Assembly: GCF_030316825.1 (NCBI RefSeq)
Contig: NZ_JASZYU010000002.1
Location: 1,054,001 to 1,118,000 of the forward strand
DNA length: 64,000 nt
Origin: Variovorax fucosicus
GTDB lineage: Bacteria; Pseudomonadota; Gammaproteobacteria; Burkholderiales; Burkholderiaceae_C
Reading direction: 5' to 3'
Both the position numbers and the translations under genes were made by a program. This document shows positions 54,702-63,734 of this stretch, piece after piece (the stretch's first letter is position 1; each line of letters begins with the position of its first letter). The notes under the pieces are model-generated. The model saw nothing but the letters and a program-made list of their open reading frames with translations, had not been told where the DNA came from and did not search any database.

Positions 54702-55085
54702 ATGACGTCGTTCACCCAGGTTGTCCTGTTCACCGACGCCGACGGCAAGGCGCGCTTCCGGGAAGATGCCATCGCGCTGCCCGAGGGCACGCCGGCCGCG
54801 CAGCTGTCGAAGCTGTTCGCATCGCCCGGCTGCCAGCTGCGGTACAGCCCGGTGGGCTTTCGCAGCGAGTTCCATTGCACCATCACGCCGCAGTGGGTGA
54901 TCATCCTGCAGGGGCAGATGGAGATCGGCCTGCAGGACGGCAGCTCGCGCGTATTCAAGCCGGGCGATCATTTCTATTCGGACGACACCTTGCCCGCAGG
55001 CGCCAGTTTCGATGCCGCGGTGCATGGCCACTGGAGCCGGCAGGTCGGCGACTCGCCGCTGGTGACCATGTTCGTGCGGGGCTGA
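54702..55085 (+). CDS. Cupin-fold protein
   Basis: 127 residues. Single cupin: FHCTITPQWVIILQGQMEIGLQDG and RVFKPGDHFYSDDTLPAG. The classical first-motif histidine pair HxH is reduced (FHC), so metal binding is uncertain. Starts 10 bases after the importer ATPase and probably serves the same pathway, for instance as a sugar-acid isomerase or binding protein. Not assigned further. Confidence 0.7.
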   Translation: MTSFTQVVLFTDADGKARFREDAIALPEGTPAAQLSKLFASPGCQLRYSPVGFRSEFHCTITPQWVIILQGQMEIGLQDGSSRVFKPGDHFYSDDTLPAGASFDAAVHGHWSRQVGDSPLVTMFVRG

Positions 55086-55129
55086 CCGCGCGAGAACCCG
55101 ACTCGCCAACGATTGAAGGAAATCCTGTC

Positions 55130-55903
55130 TTGAACCCCGTTCTTGAAAGCTTCAACCTCGCCGGGCGCACGGCGCTCATCACCGGCTCCAGCGCCGGCAT
55201 CGGCTTCGCCCTGGCGCGCGGGCTGGCCCAGGCCGGCGCCCGCGTGATCCTGAACGCACGCAACGCTGGCAAGCTCGAATCCGCAGCCGAGGTGCTGCGC
55301 GCCGAAGGCCTCGAGGTGCTCACCGCCGCATTCGATGTCACCTCCGGCGAAGCCGTGACCGCCGCCGTGGCCCGCATCGAGGCGGAGATCGGCGCCATCG
55401 ACATCCTGGTCAACAACGCCGGCATGCAGCGCCGCGCACCGCTGGACCAGTTCGCCGAGGCCGACTGGCACGAGCTCATGAAAACCAACGTCGACAGCGT
55501 GTTCCTGGTCGGCCAGGCGGTGGCGCGCCACATGATCCCGCGCAAGCAGGGCAAGATCGTCAACATCTGCTCGGTGCAAAGCGAGCTGGGCCGCCCCGGC
55601 ATCGCGCCCTATACCGCCAGCAAGGGGGCGGTGAAGATGCTCACCAAGGGCATGGCGATCGACTGGGGCCAGCACGGCATCCAGGTCAACGGCCTGGGCC
55701 CGGGCTACTTCAAGACCGAACTCACCCAGGCCCTGGTCGACAACGCCGAGTTCACCGCCTGGCTGGTCGGGCGCACCCCCTCGCGGCGCTGGGGCGACGT
55801 GCAGGACCTGGTCGGCGCGGCCGTGTTCCTGGCCAGCAACGCCTCCAACTTCGTCAACGGCCACATCCTCTACGTGGATGGCGGCGTGACCGCAACCCTC
55901 TGA
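55130..55903 (+). CDS. SDR oxidoreductase, gluconate 5-dehydrogenase-like
   Basis: 257 residues with a TTG start at 55130, the start giving the usual N-terminus NPVLESFNLAGRTALITGSSAGIG. Rossmann loop TGSSAGIG at 18-25, NNAG, catalytic Ser in CSVQSELGRP and YTASKGAVK. The SVQSELGRPGIAPYTASK block is typical of the IdnO/Gno group, which interconverts gluconate and 5-ketogluconate. The next gene encodes an IdnD-like enzyme, which supports idonate/gluconate conversion. Confidence 0.87.
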   Translation: MNPVLESFNLAGRTALITGSSAGIGFALARGLAQAGARVILNARNAGKLESAAEVLRAEGLEVLTAAFDVTSGEAVTAAVARIEAEIGAIDILVNNAGMQRRAPLDQFAEADWHELMKTNVDSVFLVGQAVARHMIPRKQGKIVNICSVQSELGRPGIAPYTASKGAVKMLTKGMAIDWGQHGIQVNGLGPGYFKTELTQALVDNAEFTAWLVGRTPSRRWGDVQDLVGAAVFLASNASNFVNGHILYVDGGVTATL

Positions 55904-55923
55904 GATAGAGATAGAGAGAGAGA
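55904..55923 (+). repeat. GA-rich short tandem repeat in front of the idonate-dehydrogenase-like gene
   Basis: GAGATAGAGATA followed by a run of GA units fills most of the spacer up to 9 bases before the ATG at 55932. It contains the only purine-rich candidate for the ribosome binding site, so changes in repeat number could alter translation. Confidence 0.5.
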
Positions 55924-55931
55924 CCCTCCCC

Positions 55932-56966
55932 ATGGAAGCCCTCGTCATCCACGCCCCCGGCGACCTGCGCGTCGAAGAGGTGGCCACGCCCGCGCTCGGG
56001 CCCGACCAGCTGCAGGTGCGCGTGCGCTGCGGCGGCATCTGCGGCTCCGACCTGCACTACTACCAGCACGGCGGCTTCGGCACCATCCGCATCAAGGAGC
56101 CGATGGTGCTGGGCCACGAGGTGGCGGGCGTGATCGAGGCGGTGGGTGCCGACGTGAGCGGCTTTGCGGCCGGCGAGCGCGTGGCGATCAGCCCGAGCCG
56201 GCCGTGTGGCCTGTGCAAGTTCTGCCAGCAGGGCCTGCAGAACCACTGCCTGGACATGCGCTACTACGGCAGCGCCATGCGCACGCCGCACGTGCAGGGG
56301 GCCTTCCGCCAGCAGATCGTGGTGGAGACGCACCAGGCGCACCGGCTGGCCGATTCGGTGAGCGACGGGGAGGGCTCGATGGCCGAGCCGCTGTCGGTGG
56401 CGCTGCACGCGGTGCGCCGGGCCGGCTCGCTGCTGGGCAAGCGGGTGCTGGTGACCGGCTGCGGGCCGATCGGTGCGCTGGCGATCATTGCGGCGCGGCG
56501 CGCCGGTGCGGCGCACATCGTGGCCACCGACGTCGGTGCCCACACGCTGGGCAAGGCGCTCAAGGTCGGTGCCGACGAGGTGGTCAATGTGGCCGAGGAG
56601 CCCGAGGGGCTGGGGCGCTTCAGCGCGGACAAGGGCAGCTTCGACGTGCTGTTCGAGGCCAGCGGCAATGCGCGTGCGCTGGTGGGCGCCTTCGATGCGC
56701 TGCGCCCGCGCGGCATCATCGTCCAGCTGGGGCTGGGCGGGGAGATGACGCTGCCGATCAACACCATCGTGGCCAAGGAGTTCGAGCTGCGCGGGGCGTT
56801 CCGCTTCCATGAGGAGTTCGCGGTGGCGGTGGAGTTGCTGAACAAGGGGCTGGTGGACGTGAAGCCCCTGATCTCGGCCACGCTGTCGTACCGCGATTCG
56901 GCGCGTGCCTTTGCCCTGGCGGCTGACCGGTCGCAGGCCATGAAGGTGATCCTCAACTTCGATTGA
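55932..56966 (+). CDS. Zinc-dependent alcohol dehydrogenase, L-idonate 5-dehydrogenase-like
   Basis: 344 residues. MDR family: catalytic zinc site CGGICGSDLHYYQHG and GHEVAGVI, structural zinc Cys cluster RPCGLCKFCQQGLQNHC, and a nucleotide loop VLVTGCGPIGALAI. CGSDLHYYQHGGFG and the order after an IdnO-like SDR match L-idonate 5-dehydrogenase (IdnD), which makes 5-ketogluconate. Sorbitol or xylitol dehydrogenase activity is an alternative within the family. Confidence 0.87.
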   Translation: MEALVIHAPGDLRVEEVATPALGPDQLQVRVRCGGICGSDLHYYQHGGFGTIRIKEPMVLGHEVAGVIEAVGADVSGFAAGERVAISPSRPCGLCKFCQQGLQNHCLDMRYYGSAMRTPHVQGAFRQQIVVETHQAHRLADSVSDGEGSMAEPLSVALHAVRRAGSLLGKRVLVTGCGPIGALAIIAARRAGAAHIVATDVGAHTLGKALKVGADEVVNVAEEPEGLGRFSADKGSFDVLFEASGNARALVGAFDALRPRGIIVQLGLGGEMTLPINTIVAKEFELRGAFRFHEEFAVAVELLNKGLVDVKPLISATLSYRDSARAFALAADRSQAMKVILNFD

Positions 56967-56983
56967 GCCGCGCGGCGCGGCCC

Positions 56984-57997
56984 TCAGGCCGTGCGCAATC
57001 GCAGCAGCGCCCGCACGAAGCCGTGGTCCGAGCGCGACCGGTCGCGGCCCTCGTGCAGGTGGTCGTTGAAGTAGTCGACACGGCGCACATCGCCAAGGCT
57101 GTGGCGGCTGCCAGGCACGAACTCCTCGCTCACGAAGATCTGGTCCAGCACCTCGGGGTAGCCCTGATGGATGTGCGAGTACGCCACGTCCTTCTTGAGC
57201 GCCGACTCGCCCTGCATCTCGTAGGCATTGAACAGCGCGACGTCGCGCGCCGCCTTGTCGTAGGCCACGTCCGAGGTGGCGGCGATGAGCTGCGTCGTCA
57301 CGCTGTGCGGGTTGTCGTTGAAGTCGCCCATCACCACCAGCGGCGTGCCCGAGCCACGCAGCAGGTCGATCACGATGCAGCGCAACGCAGCCGCCTCGGC
57401 GCCGCGCATCAGCAGCGAGCGCAGCGATGCGCGCACCGCCACCTTGCGATCGTCACGGTCTTCGATGGCATTGCCGTGGGCATCCTGCAGAAATTTGGGC
57501 CGTTTCGACTTGAGGTGCACCGTCAGCACGTGCACCGGCTGCCCGTGCTTCATGCGCAGCGTGATCAGCATCGGCGGGCGTTCGAAGCGCGTGTGGGCCC
57601 CGAGGCCCGGCACCTCGACGCCGAAGCCCGGCGCAAACTCGGTAAACGACTGCACGTCGTCCACCTTGAGCCGCGTCGCAAAGCCGACGCGCGGCGTGCC
57701 CCGTGCGCCTTGCGCGGGCGGGGTGTTTTCTGCGCCCGGCACCGAAACGAAGTCGTAGCGCACGCCGCTCGCCGCAATGGCGTCCTTGAGCGCGGCCTCG
57801 TCCCACACCTCCTGCACCGCCAGCACATCGGCATTGAGCGCCTGGATGCGCTCGCCCGTCCAGGCGATCTTGCGCTCGTACTCGCGCTGCGAGTAGCCGT
57901 CCTGGTTCTCGTAGTAGATGCGGTTCGGCAGCGCCAGGTTCAGCAGGTTGCCGGTGGCGAGGAACAGCGTGGCGTAGTTGGGTGGGATATCGGGCAT
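56984..57997 (-). CDS. Endonuclease/exonuclease/phosphatase-fold protein
   Basis: 337 residues, cytosolic. Contains FLATGNLLNLA, LAVQEVWDEAAL with the metal-binding Glu, VHLKSKRPKFLQDAHGN, MGDFNDNPHS with catalytic Asp/Asn, and YSHIHQG...DQIFVS then FNDHLHEGRDRSRSDHGFV with the terminal Asp-His pair, the fold of DNase I-like phosphodiesterases. The substrate could be nucleic acid or a phospho-compound; the group is largely uncharacterised. It converges with the MDR gene and stands alone. Confidence 0.85.
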   Translation of the reverse strand: MPDIPPNYATLFLATGNLLNLALPNRIYYENQDGYSQREYERKIAWTGERIQALNADVLAVQEVWDEAALKDAIAASGVRYDFVSVPGAENTPPAQGARGTPRVGFATRLKVDDVQSFTEFAPGFGVEVPGLGAHTRFERPPMLITLRMKHGQPVHVLTVHLKSKRPKFLQDAHGNAIEDRDDRKVAVRASLRSLLMRGAEAAALRCIVIDLLRGSGTPLVVMGDFNDNPHSVTTQLIAATSDVAYDKAARDVALFNAYEMQGESALKKDVAYSHIHQGYPEVLDQIFVSEEFVPGSRHSLGDVRRVDYFNDHLHEGRDRSRSDHGFVRALLRLRTA

Positions 57998-58020
57998 GCC
58001 CGCAATCTACCGCGGCCACG

Positions 58021-58041
58021 AAAAAGGGCGCCGAAGCGCCC
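58021..58041 (-). terminator. Rho-independent terminator of the DEAD-box helicase gene
   Basis: On the minus strand a 6-base GC stem GGGCGC / GCGCCC with a tetraloop TTCG is followed by TTTTT. It lies 24 bases after the helicase stop and before the nuclease-fold gene on the same strand. Confidence 0.85.
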
Positions 58042-58064
58042 TCGATTTTCGATGCCGGCTGCGC

Positions 58065-59885
58065 TCAGAACGAGCGGCCGCCGCCCGAACGGTTGCCACC
58101 ACCACCACCACCGCCGCCCGAGCGCTTGCCGCCGTAGCCGCCACCACCGCCGCCGCCACCATTCGGACGCCGGCCGCGGCCCGCGCTCATGCTGTCGACG
58201 CTGGTGCGCAACGGATCGGGTTGGCCCGCCACGCCGCCGCCGATGCCCGCAGCTTCGGCACGCAGGTGCGCAACCTGGTTGGCCTGGGTCGGGCTGTGGC
58301 TGTTGCCATGGTGGCGCGGTTGGCGCTCTTCATGCAGCGCATGGCCGCCCTGCACATGACCCTGGCCGTGATGGGCCGGGGCACGCTGCTCACGCTGGCC
58401 TTGCGGGGCGCGCGGTGCACCGCCGCCGCCACCGGGTGCGCGTTGGCCACGCGGGCCTGCGCCACCGTTGCCGTTGCCCTTGAAGCCGCCGCCGTTGCTG
58501 GCGCCGGCACCGCCACCACCACCACCGCGGCGCGCACCGCCACCGCCGCCGCCATTGGCAGAGCGACCACCGCCGCCGCCACCACCACCGCCCTGGCCCG
58601 CCTTGTTCTCGCGAACACGCTGCAGCATCTCGGTGCGCGCGGCCTTGGCTGCGGCCTGCATGACTTCACGGCTCGGCGGACGGCCGGCACCGCCCCAGAT
58701 GGTCTGTCGACCCATGGCGATCGGCTCGGCGCGTTCGCCTTCTTCCGGGCCGAAGCCCTCGACGATCTTGACCGGGATCTGCTGCTTGGTGAAGCGTTCG
58801 ATCTCGAGCATGAAGCCTTCTTCGTCCAGGCACACCAGGCTCACGGCTTCGCCGCTGTTGCCGGCGCGGCCGGTGCGGCCGATGCGGTGGACGTAGTCTT
58901 CGCTGACGTTCGGGATTTCGTAGTTCACGACGTGCGGCAGCTCGTCGATGTCGATGCCGCGGGCCGCGATGTCGGTGGCCACCAGTGCGCGGATGTCGCC
59001 GCTCTTGAAACCGGCCAGCGCCTGCGTGCGTGCGCTCTGGCTCTTGTTGCCGTGCAGCGCCATCGCCTCGATGCCGTTCTTGGTCAGGAACTCGGCCACG
59101 CTGTTGGCGCCGAACTTGGTGCGCGTGAACACGAGCACCTGGCTCCAGTTGTTCTCGTTGATGATGTGCGCCAGCAGCGCCTTCTTCTTGCCGCGGCCCA
59201 CGGGGTGGATCACCTGCGTGATGCGTTGCACCGTGGTGTTGCGCGGCGTGACCTGCACGCTCTGCGGGTTCTTCAGCAGGTTGGCGGCCAGGTCGCGGAT
59301 CTCGTCGCTGAAGGTGGCCGAGAACAGCAGGCTCTGCTTGTCCCGCGGCACCAGTGCGAGGATTTTCTTCACGTCATGGATGAAGCCCATGTCGAGCATG
59401 CGGTCGGCTTCGTCGAGCACCAGGATCTGCACCTGGGACAGGTCGAGCATGCCCTGCTGCTGCAGGTCGAGCAGGCGGCCGGGCGTGGCCACGAGGATGT
59501 CGACACCCTTCTTGAGCTTGCTGATCTGGGGGTTCATGCCGACGCCGCCGAAGATCACGGTCGAGTCGAGCTCGAGGTACTTGCCGTAGGTGCGCACGGA
59601 TTCTTCGACCTGGGCCGCGAGTTCGCGCGTGGGGGTGAGCACCAGGGCACGGATGCCGATGCCGCCGAACTTGTTGGTGGCGGCGGGAGTGGTGCTGAGC
59701 TTGTGCAGCATCGGCAGCGTGAACGCTGCCGTCTTGCCGGTGCCGGTCTGTGCGCCGCCCAGCAGGTCGTGGCCGTCGAGCACCACGGGGATCGCCTGGG
59801 CCTGGATCGGCGTGGGCGTGTCGTAGCCGTGCTCGTGCACAGCCTTCAGGATGGCCGGAGCCAACTTCAGTTCATCAAAGTTCAT
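58065..59885 (-). CDS. DEAD-box RNA helicase, RhlE-like with long Gly-rich tail
   Basis: 606 residues from the ATG at 59885. Motif Q ([11 protein letters not shown]), Walker A AQTGTGKT at 45-52, [22 protein letters not shown], then ARGIDIDEL and [11 protein letters not shown] remodelling helicase, for ribosome assembly or cold adaptation. The C-terminal 160 residues are low complexity, with long Gly runs, Arg-Gly pairs and His/Gln stretches, typical of RNA-binding disordered tails but unusually Gly-rich. A much longer upstream frame is an artefact of the antisense of ettA. Confidence 0.95.
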   Translation of the reverse strand: MNFDELKLAPAILKAVHEHGYDTPTPIQAQAIPVVLDGHDLLGGAQTGTGKTAAFTLPMLHKLSTTPAATNKFGGIGIRALVLTPTRELAAQVEESVRTYGKYLELDSTVIFGGVGMNPQISKLKKGVDILVATPGRLLDLQQQGMLDLSQVQILVLDEADRMLDMGFIHDVKKILALVPRDKQSLLFSATFSDEIRDLAANLLKNPQSVQVTPRNTTVQRITQVIHPVGRGKKKALLAHIINENNWSQVLVFTRTKFGANSVAEFLTKNGIEAMALHGNKSQSARTQALAGFKSGDIRALVATDIAARGIDIDELPHVVNYEIPNVSEDYVHRIGRTGRAGNSGEAVSLVCLDEEGFMLEIERFTKQQIPVKIVEGFGPEEGERAEPIAMGRQTIWGGAGRPPSREVMQAAAKAARTEMLQRVRENKAGQGGGGGGGGGRSANGGGGGGARRGGGGGGAGASNGGGFKGNGNGGAGPRGQRAPGGGGGAPRAPQGQREQRAPAHHGQGHVQGGHALHEERQPRHHGNSHSPTQANQVAHLRAEAAGIGGGVAGQPDPLRTSVDSMSAGRGRRPNGGGGGGGGYGGKRSGGGGGGGGNRSGGGRSF

Positions 59886-60164
59886 TGGGAGCAAATAGCG
59901 CCTTCCATGGCGCAGTGGCATCGGCCCGCCGCAGTGCTCTTTTGTTTGGGAGCAACCCGGCCAGTCAAAGGCAGATGAGATCAGGGGTGGGAGGCGAGGG
60001 CCTGTGTAAAGCCATCTTGTCCCCGGCAGAAGAGCCGCTGTTGCGGGCAACTGGACCCGGCAACGGGGTGAATTGTCGCACGAGACGATAATCGACGGTT
60101 TGCCGCCGCCGAATCCGGTTGTGCGCGCACCACTCCCACTCCCTACCAGCAGGCAGATCCACAG

Positions 60165-61826
60165 ATGGCCCAATACGTCTATTCGATGAACCGCGTCAGC
60201 AAGACCGTGCCGCCCAAGCGGCAGCTCTTGAAGGACATTTCGCTCTCGTTTTTCCCTGGCGCCAAGATTGGCGTGCTTGGTCTCAATGGCTCGGGCAAGT
60301 CCACCCTGCTCAAGATCATGGCCGGCGTCGACAAGGAGTTCGAGGGCGAGGCGCTGCCGATGCCCGGCATGACCATCGGCTACCTGGAGCAGGAGCCCAA
60401 GCTCAACCCCGAGCACACGGTCCGGGAATCCGTCGAGGAAGCCATGGGTGCCGTGTTTGCGGCCAAGGCGCGGCTCGAAGAGGTCTACGTCGCCTACGGT
60501 GCCGAAGACGCCGACTTCGATGCGCTGGCGGCCGAGCAGGCCGAACTCGAGGCCATCATCGCCACGGCGGGCACCGACTCCGAACACCAATTGGAGATTG
60601 CCGCCGACGCGCTGCGCCTGCCGCCCTGGGACGCCACGATCGGCCTGCTCTCGGGCGGGGAAAAGCGCCGCGTGGCGCTGTGCCGCCTGCTGCTGTCCAA
60701 GCCGGACATGCTGTTGCTCGACGAGCCGACCAACCACCTGGACGCCGAATCGGTCGAGTGGCTGGAAGTGTTCCTCCAACGCTTCACCGGCACCGTGGTC
60801 GCCATCACCCATGATCGCTACTTCCTGGACAACGCGGCCGAATGGATCCTGGAAATGGACCGCGGTCGCGGCATTCCGTGGAAGGGCAACTACAGCACCT
60901 GGCTGGAGCAAAAGGGCGAGCGCCTGGCGCAGGAGCAAAAGGGCGAAGAAGCCCATGCCAAGGCGCTGAAGAAAGAACTGGAATGGTCGCGCCAGAACCC
61001 CAAGGCGCGCCAGGCCAAGAGCAAGTCGCGTCTCGCGCGCTTCGAAGAGCTGAGCGACATGGAATACCAGAAGCGCAACGAAACACAGGAAATCTTCATT
61101 CCTGTGGCGGAGCGGCTGGGCCAGCAGGTCTTCGAGTTCCACAACGTCAGCAAGTCCTTCGGCGACCGGATGCTGATCGACAACCTGAGCTTTACGATTC
61201 CACCGGGCGCGATCGTCGGCATCATCGGCCCGAACGGCGCTGGCAAGTCGACGCTGTTCAAGCTGATTGCGGGGAAGGAACAGCCCGACAGTGGCGAAGT
61301 TGTCATCGGGTCGACCGTCCGCGCGGCCTTTGTCGACCAGCACCGCGACGAACTGGCGAACCAGAAGACCGTGTGGGAAGACATCTCCAACGGCCTGGAC
61401 ATCATCAATGTCGGCAAGTTCCAGATGGCCAGCCGTGCGTATGCCGGCCGCTTCAACTTCAACGGCGCCGACCAGCAGAAGAAGGTCGGCACGCTGTCGG
61501 GCGGCGAGCGTGGTCGCCTGCACCTGGCCAAGACCCTGATCGCCGGCGGCAACGTGCTGATGCTCGATGAACCGTCGAACGACCTCGACGTGGAAACTTT
61601 GCGCGCCCTGGAAGACGCGTTGCTCGAGTTTGCAGGCACCGTCATGGTCATCAGCCATGACCGCTGGTTCCTCGACCGTATCGCGACCCACATCCTCGCG
61701 GCCGAAGGCGACAGCCAGTGGACCTTCTTCAACGGCAACTACCAGGAGTACGAGGCCGACAAGAAGAAGCGCCTGGGCGAAGAAGGCGCCAAGCCGAAAC
61801 GCATGCGCTACAAGGCGCTCAAGTAA
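60165..61826 (+). CDS. ettA: Energy-dependent translational throttle protein EttA
   Basis: 553 residues, the usual length. ABC-F protein that sits in the ribosomal E-site and gates the first peptide bond according to ATP/ADP ratio. Two ABC domains: Walker A LNGSGKST (40-47) and a second GPNGAGKST, two signatures LSGGE ([23 protein letters not shown]), and the linker with [18 protein letters not shown] between them. No transmembrane part. Divergent from the helicase with a 279-base spacer in which I see no further gene. Confidence 0.96.
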   Translation: MAQYVYSMNRVSKTVPPKRQLLKDISLSFFPGAKIGVLGLNGSGKSTLLKIMAGVDKEFEGEALPMPGMTIGYLEQEPKLNPEHTVRESVEEAMGAVFAAKARLEEVYVAYGAEDADFDALAAEQAELEAIIATAGTDSEHQLEIAADALRLPPWDATIGLLSGGEKRRVALCRLLLSKPDMLLLDEPTNHLDAESVEWLEVFLQRFTGTVVAITHDRYFLDNAAEWILEMDRGRGIPWKGNYSTWLEQKGERLAQEQKGEEAHAKALKKELEWSRQNPKARQAKSKSRLARFEELSDMEYQKRNETQEIFIPVAERLGQQVFEFHNVSKSFGDRMLIDNLSFTIPPGAIVGIIGPNGAGKSTLFKLIAGKEQPDSGEVVIGSTVRAAFVDQHRDELANQKTVWEDISNGLDIINVGKFQMASRAYAGRFNFNGADQQKKVGTLSGGERGRLHLAKTLIAGGNVLMLDEPSNDLDVETLRALEDALLEFAGTVMVISHDRWFLDRIATHILAAEGDSQWTFFNGNYQEYEADKKKRLGEEGAKPKRMRYKALK

Positions 61827-61850
61827 GGCTGCCGCGGCGCTTACCAAATG

Positions 61851-61876
61851 AAACCGCCTTCGGGCGGTTTTTCTTT
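61851..61876 (+). terminator. Rho-independent terminator after ettA
   Basis: Perfect 8-base stem AAACCGCC / GGCGGTTT with the stable tetraloop TTCG and a T-rich tail, 24 bases after the ettA stop. Confidence 0.92.
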
Positions 61877-61934
61877 GCGCCGGCGGGTCGCGGTGTCACC
61901 ATGGTGCCGTTCCTTCTGTCGAAAGAGGCCGGTC

Positions 61935-63251
61935 ATGACGATGTCGACGCGCATCCTCTGGGTCACCGCACCGGTATGGCTGGCCAGTTGCGGAGGAGGA
62001 GGGGGCGGCGGTGGTGCCAACTTTTCGCTCGCCGCGCTGGGCACCTCGGCCACGGTCACGACCACATCCCCGGCACCGGCTCCCGCGCCACCCCCGGCAG
62101 CTGCAGCGCCCCCGGCGCCTCCACCCGTTCCCGGCGCCGCGCCTGCACCGCCGTCCGGCCCGCTGAGCGTGACTGAGCTGGCCACCGACCTGTCGAACCC
62201 CTGGGGCATGGCCTTTCTGCCCGATGGCCGAATTCTCGTTACGCAGCGCGGCGGTCAACTGAGGCTGCGCAACGCCGATGGCACGCCCGTCAATGGCGGC
62301 GCCGACACGGTGTGTTGTGCACCAGCGGTCGATAGCGCCGACCAGGGCGGATTGCTCGACGTGGCGCTCGATCCGGCCTTTGCCAGCAACGGCCGCATCT
62401 ACCTGAGCTTTGCCGAGCGCGACAGCGCGAACGCCGCGCTCAATGGCACGGCCGTGGCACGCGCCCAACTCGATACCGCCAATCGCACGCTGAGCAACGT
62501 CACGGTGATCTACCGGCAGACGCCCAAGGTGAGCGGCAGCAGTGCGCACTACGGCTCGCGTCTGGCCTTCGACCGGCTGGGCTACCTGTTCGTGACCATG
62601 GGCGACCGCCAGATCTACGCGCCGCTCGCGCAAGACCTGTCGCGCGGCAACGGCAAGGTGGCGCGCATCACGACGGACGGCGCCCCGGCACCCGGCAATC
62701 CGGACTTCGGCGTCGCTGGCGCGCAGCCGGGGCTGTGGAGCTACGGTCACCGCAACCCGCAAGGTGCCGCGATGCGGCCGGGCACGGATCAGCTCTGGAC
62801 CAGCGAGCACGGCCCGCAGGGCGGCGACGAGATCAACCTCACACAGGCCGGCCGCAACTACGGCTGGCCGGTGATCAGCTATGGCCAGGAATACGGCACC
62901 CTCACCCAGGTGGGCGAGGGCACCAGCAAGGCGGGCATGGAGCAGCCCGCGACCTGGTGGGAAAAGATCGACGGCTCGGTCTGGACGCCAGGCACGCAGA
63001 AGTCGTCGATCGCGCCGAGCGGAATTGCCTTCTACACCGCGGCCAACATCCCGGAGTGGCAGGGCAACCTGTTCGTTGGCGCATTGGCCGGTACCGCGCT
63101 CTGGCGGCTCACGCTGAGCGGCGATACCGTCACCGGCCGCGAGCGGCTGCTCGCGAACCGCGGCGAGCGCGTGCGCGATGTGCGCCAGGGCCCGGACGGC
63201 TGGCTCTACGTGCTGACCGACAACGGCAAGCTGCTGCGCCTTCAGCGCTGA
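61935..63251 (+). CDS. PQQ-dependent aldose sugar dehydrogenase-like lipoprotein (YliI/Asd family)
   Basis: 438 residues from the ATG at 61935. Signal with lipobox WLASC, so anchored as a lipoprotein, then a Gly run and a Pro/Ala-rich linker (about 55-75), and a six-bladed propeller domain (NPWGMAFLPDGRILVTQRGG, GGLLDVALDPAF, SYGHRNPQGAAMRPGT, WTSEHGPQGGDEINL, GRNYGWPVISYG). The family oxidises sugars with PQQ in the periplasm. HGPQGGDE is the family's characteristic block. No PQQ synthesis genes are in the window. Confidence 0.9.
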   Translation: MTMSTRILWVTAPVWLASCGGGGGGGGANFSLAALGTSATVTTTSPAPAPAPPPAAAAPPAPPPVPGAAPAPPSGPLSVTELATDLSNPWGMAFLPDGRILVTQRGGQLRLRNADGTPVNGGADTVCCAPAVDSADQGGLLDVALDPAFASNGRIYLSFAERDSANAALNGTAVARAQLDTANRTLSNVTVIYRQTPKVSGSSAHYGSRLAFDRLGYLFVTMGDRQIYAPLAQDLSRGNGKVARITTDGAPAPGNPDFGVAGAQPGLWSYGHRNPQGAAMRPGTDQLWTSEHGPQGGDEINLTQAGRNYGWPVISYGQEYGTLTQVGEGTSKAGMEQPATWWEKIDGSVWTPGTQKSSIAPSGIAFYTAANIPEWQGNLFVGALAGTALWRLTLSGDTVTGRERLLANRGERVRDVRQGPDGWLYVLTDNGKLLRLQR

Positions 63252-63281
63252 CGGCGCGACAGCCGTTTTCTCAAAAAAAGA

Positions 63282-63734
63282 TCAAGCTGTGGCGGTGACT
63301 GTGGCCGTGGCGCGGGTCGCAACCTCGGCGCGGGCGAACACCTCCCGGGCCGCGGTCAGTCCGTTCAAGGCCGCGGGGAACCCGGCATACACCGCCATCT
63401 GCATGATGGTTTCGACGATCTCCGTGCGCGTCACGCCCACGTTCAACGCGCCCTGGATGTGCACCTTGAGCTGTGGCGCCGCATTGCCCATTGCCGTGAG
63501 CGCCGCCACCACCGCAATCTCGCGTGAGCGCAGGTCGAGGCCGGGGCGCGAGTAGATGTCGCCGAAGGGAAACTCGATAACGAGGCGGGCAAAGTCGGGC
63601 GCGATGTCGGCCAGGCTCTCGACTACCTTGATGCCGCCTTCACCGTCGATTTCCCGGAGCCTGGCCAGCCCGCGTTCGTAGCGCAGGTTGCCGTTGCTGT
63701 TGCTGTTGCTTGGGCTTTGCTGTGTGTTCGTCAT
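63282..63734 (-). CDS. Carboxymuconolactone decarboxylase (CMD) family protein
   Basis: 150 residues from the ATG at 63734. LRSREIAVVAALTAMGNAAPQLKVHIQGALNVGVTRTEIVETIMQMAVYAGFPAALN is the CMD core. The Cys-x-x-Cys pair of AhpD-like members is absent, so it is closer to true carboxymuconolactone decarboxylases or to thiol-independent relatives. The N-terminal 18 residues are a Ser/Asn/Gln repeat coded by tandem AGCAAC units. Its first 95 bases overlap the end of the merR gene. Confidence 0.85.
   Translation of the reverse strand: MTNTQQSPSNSNSNGNLRYERGLARLREIDGEGGIKVVESLADIAPDFARLVIEFPFGDIYSRPGLDLRSREIAVVAALTAMGNAAPQLKVHIQGALNVGVTRTEIVETIMQMAVYAGFPAALNGLTAAREVFARAEVATRATATVTATA

Noticed and set aside
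59886-60164. Possible small RNA or gene in the helicase-ettA spacer
   Set aside because: Some GC-rich pairing is possible, but no terminator, clear promoter or conserved structure could be identified by eye.
59886-61847. Upstream extension of the helicase frame through the ettA region
   Set aside because: The extension is the antisense of ettA. The DEAD-box family begins at MNFDELKL, so the start at 59885 is preferred.
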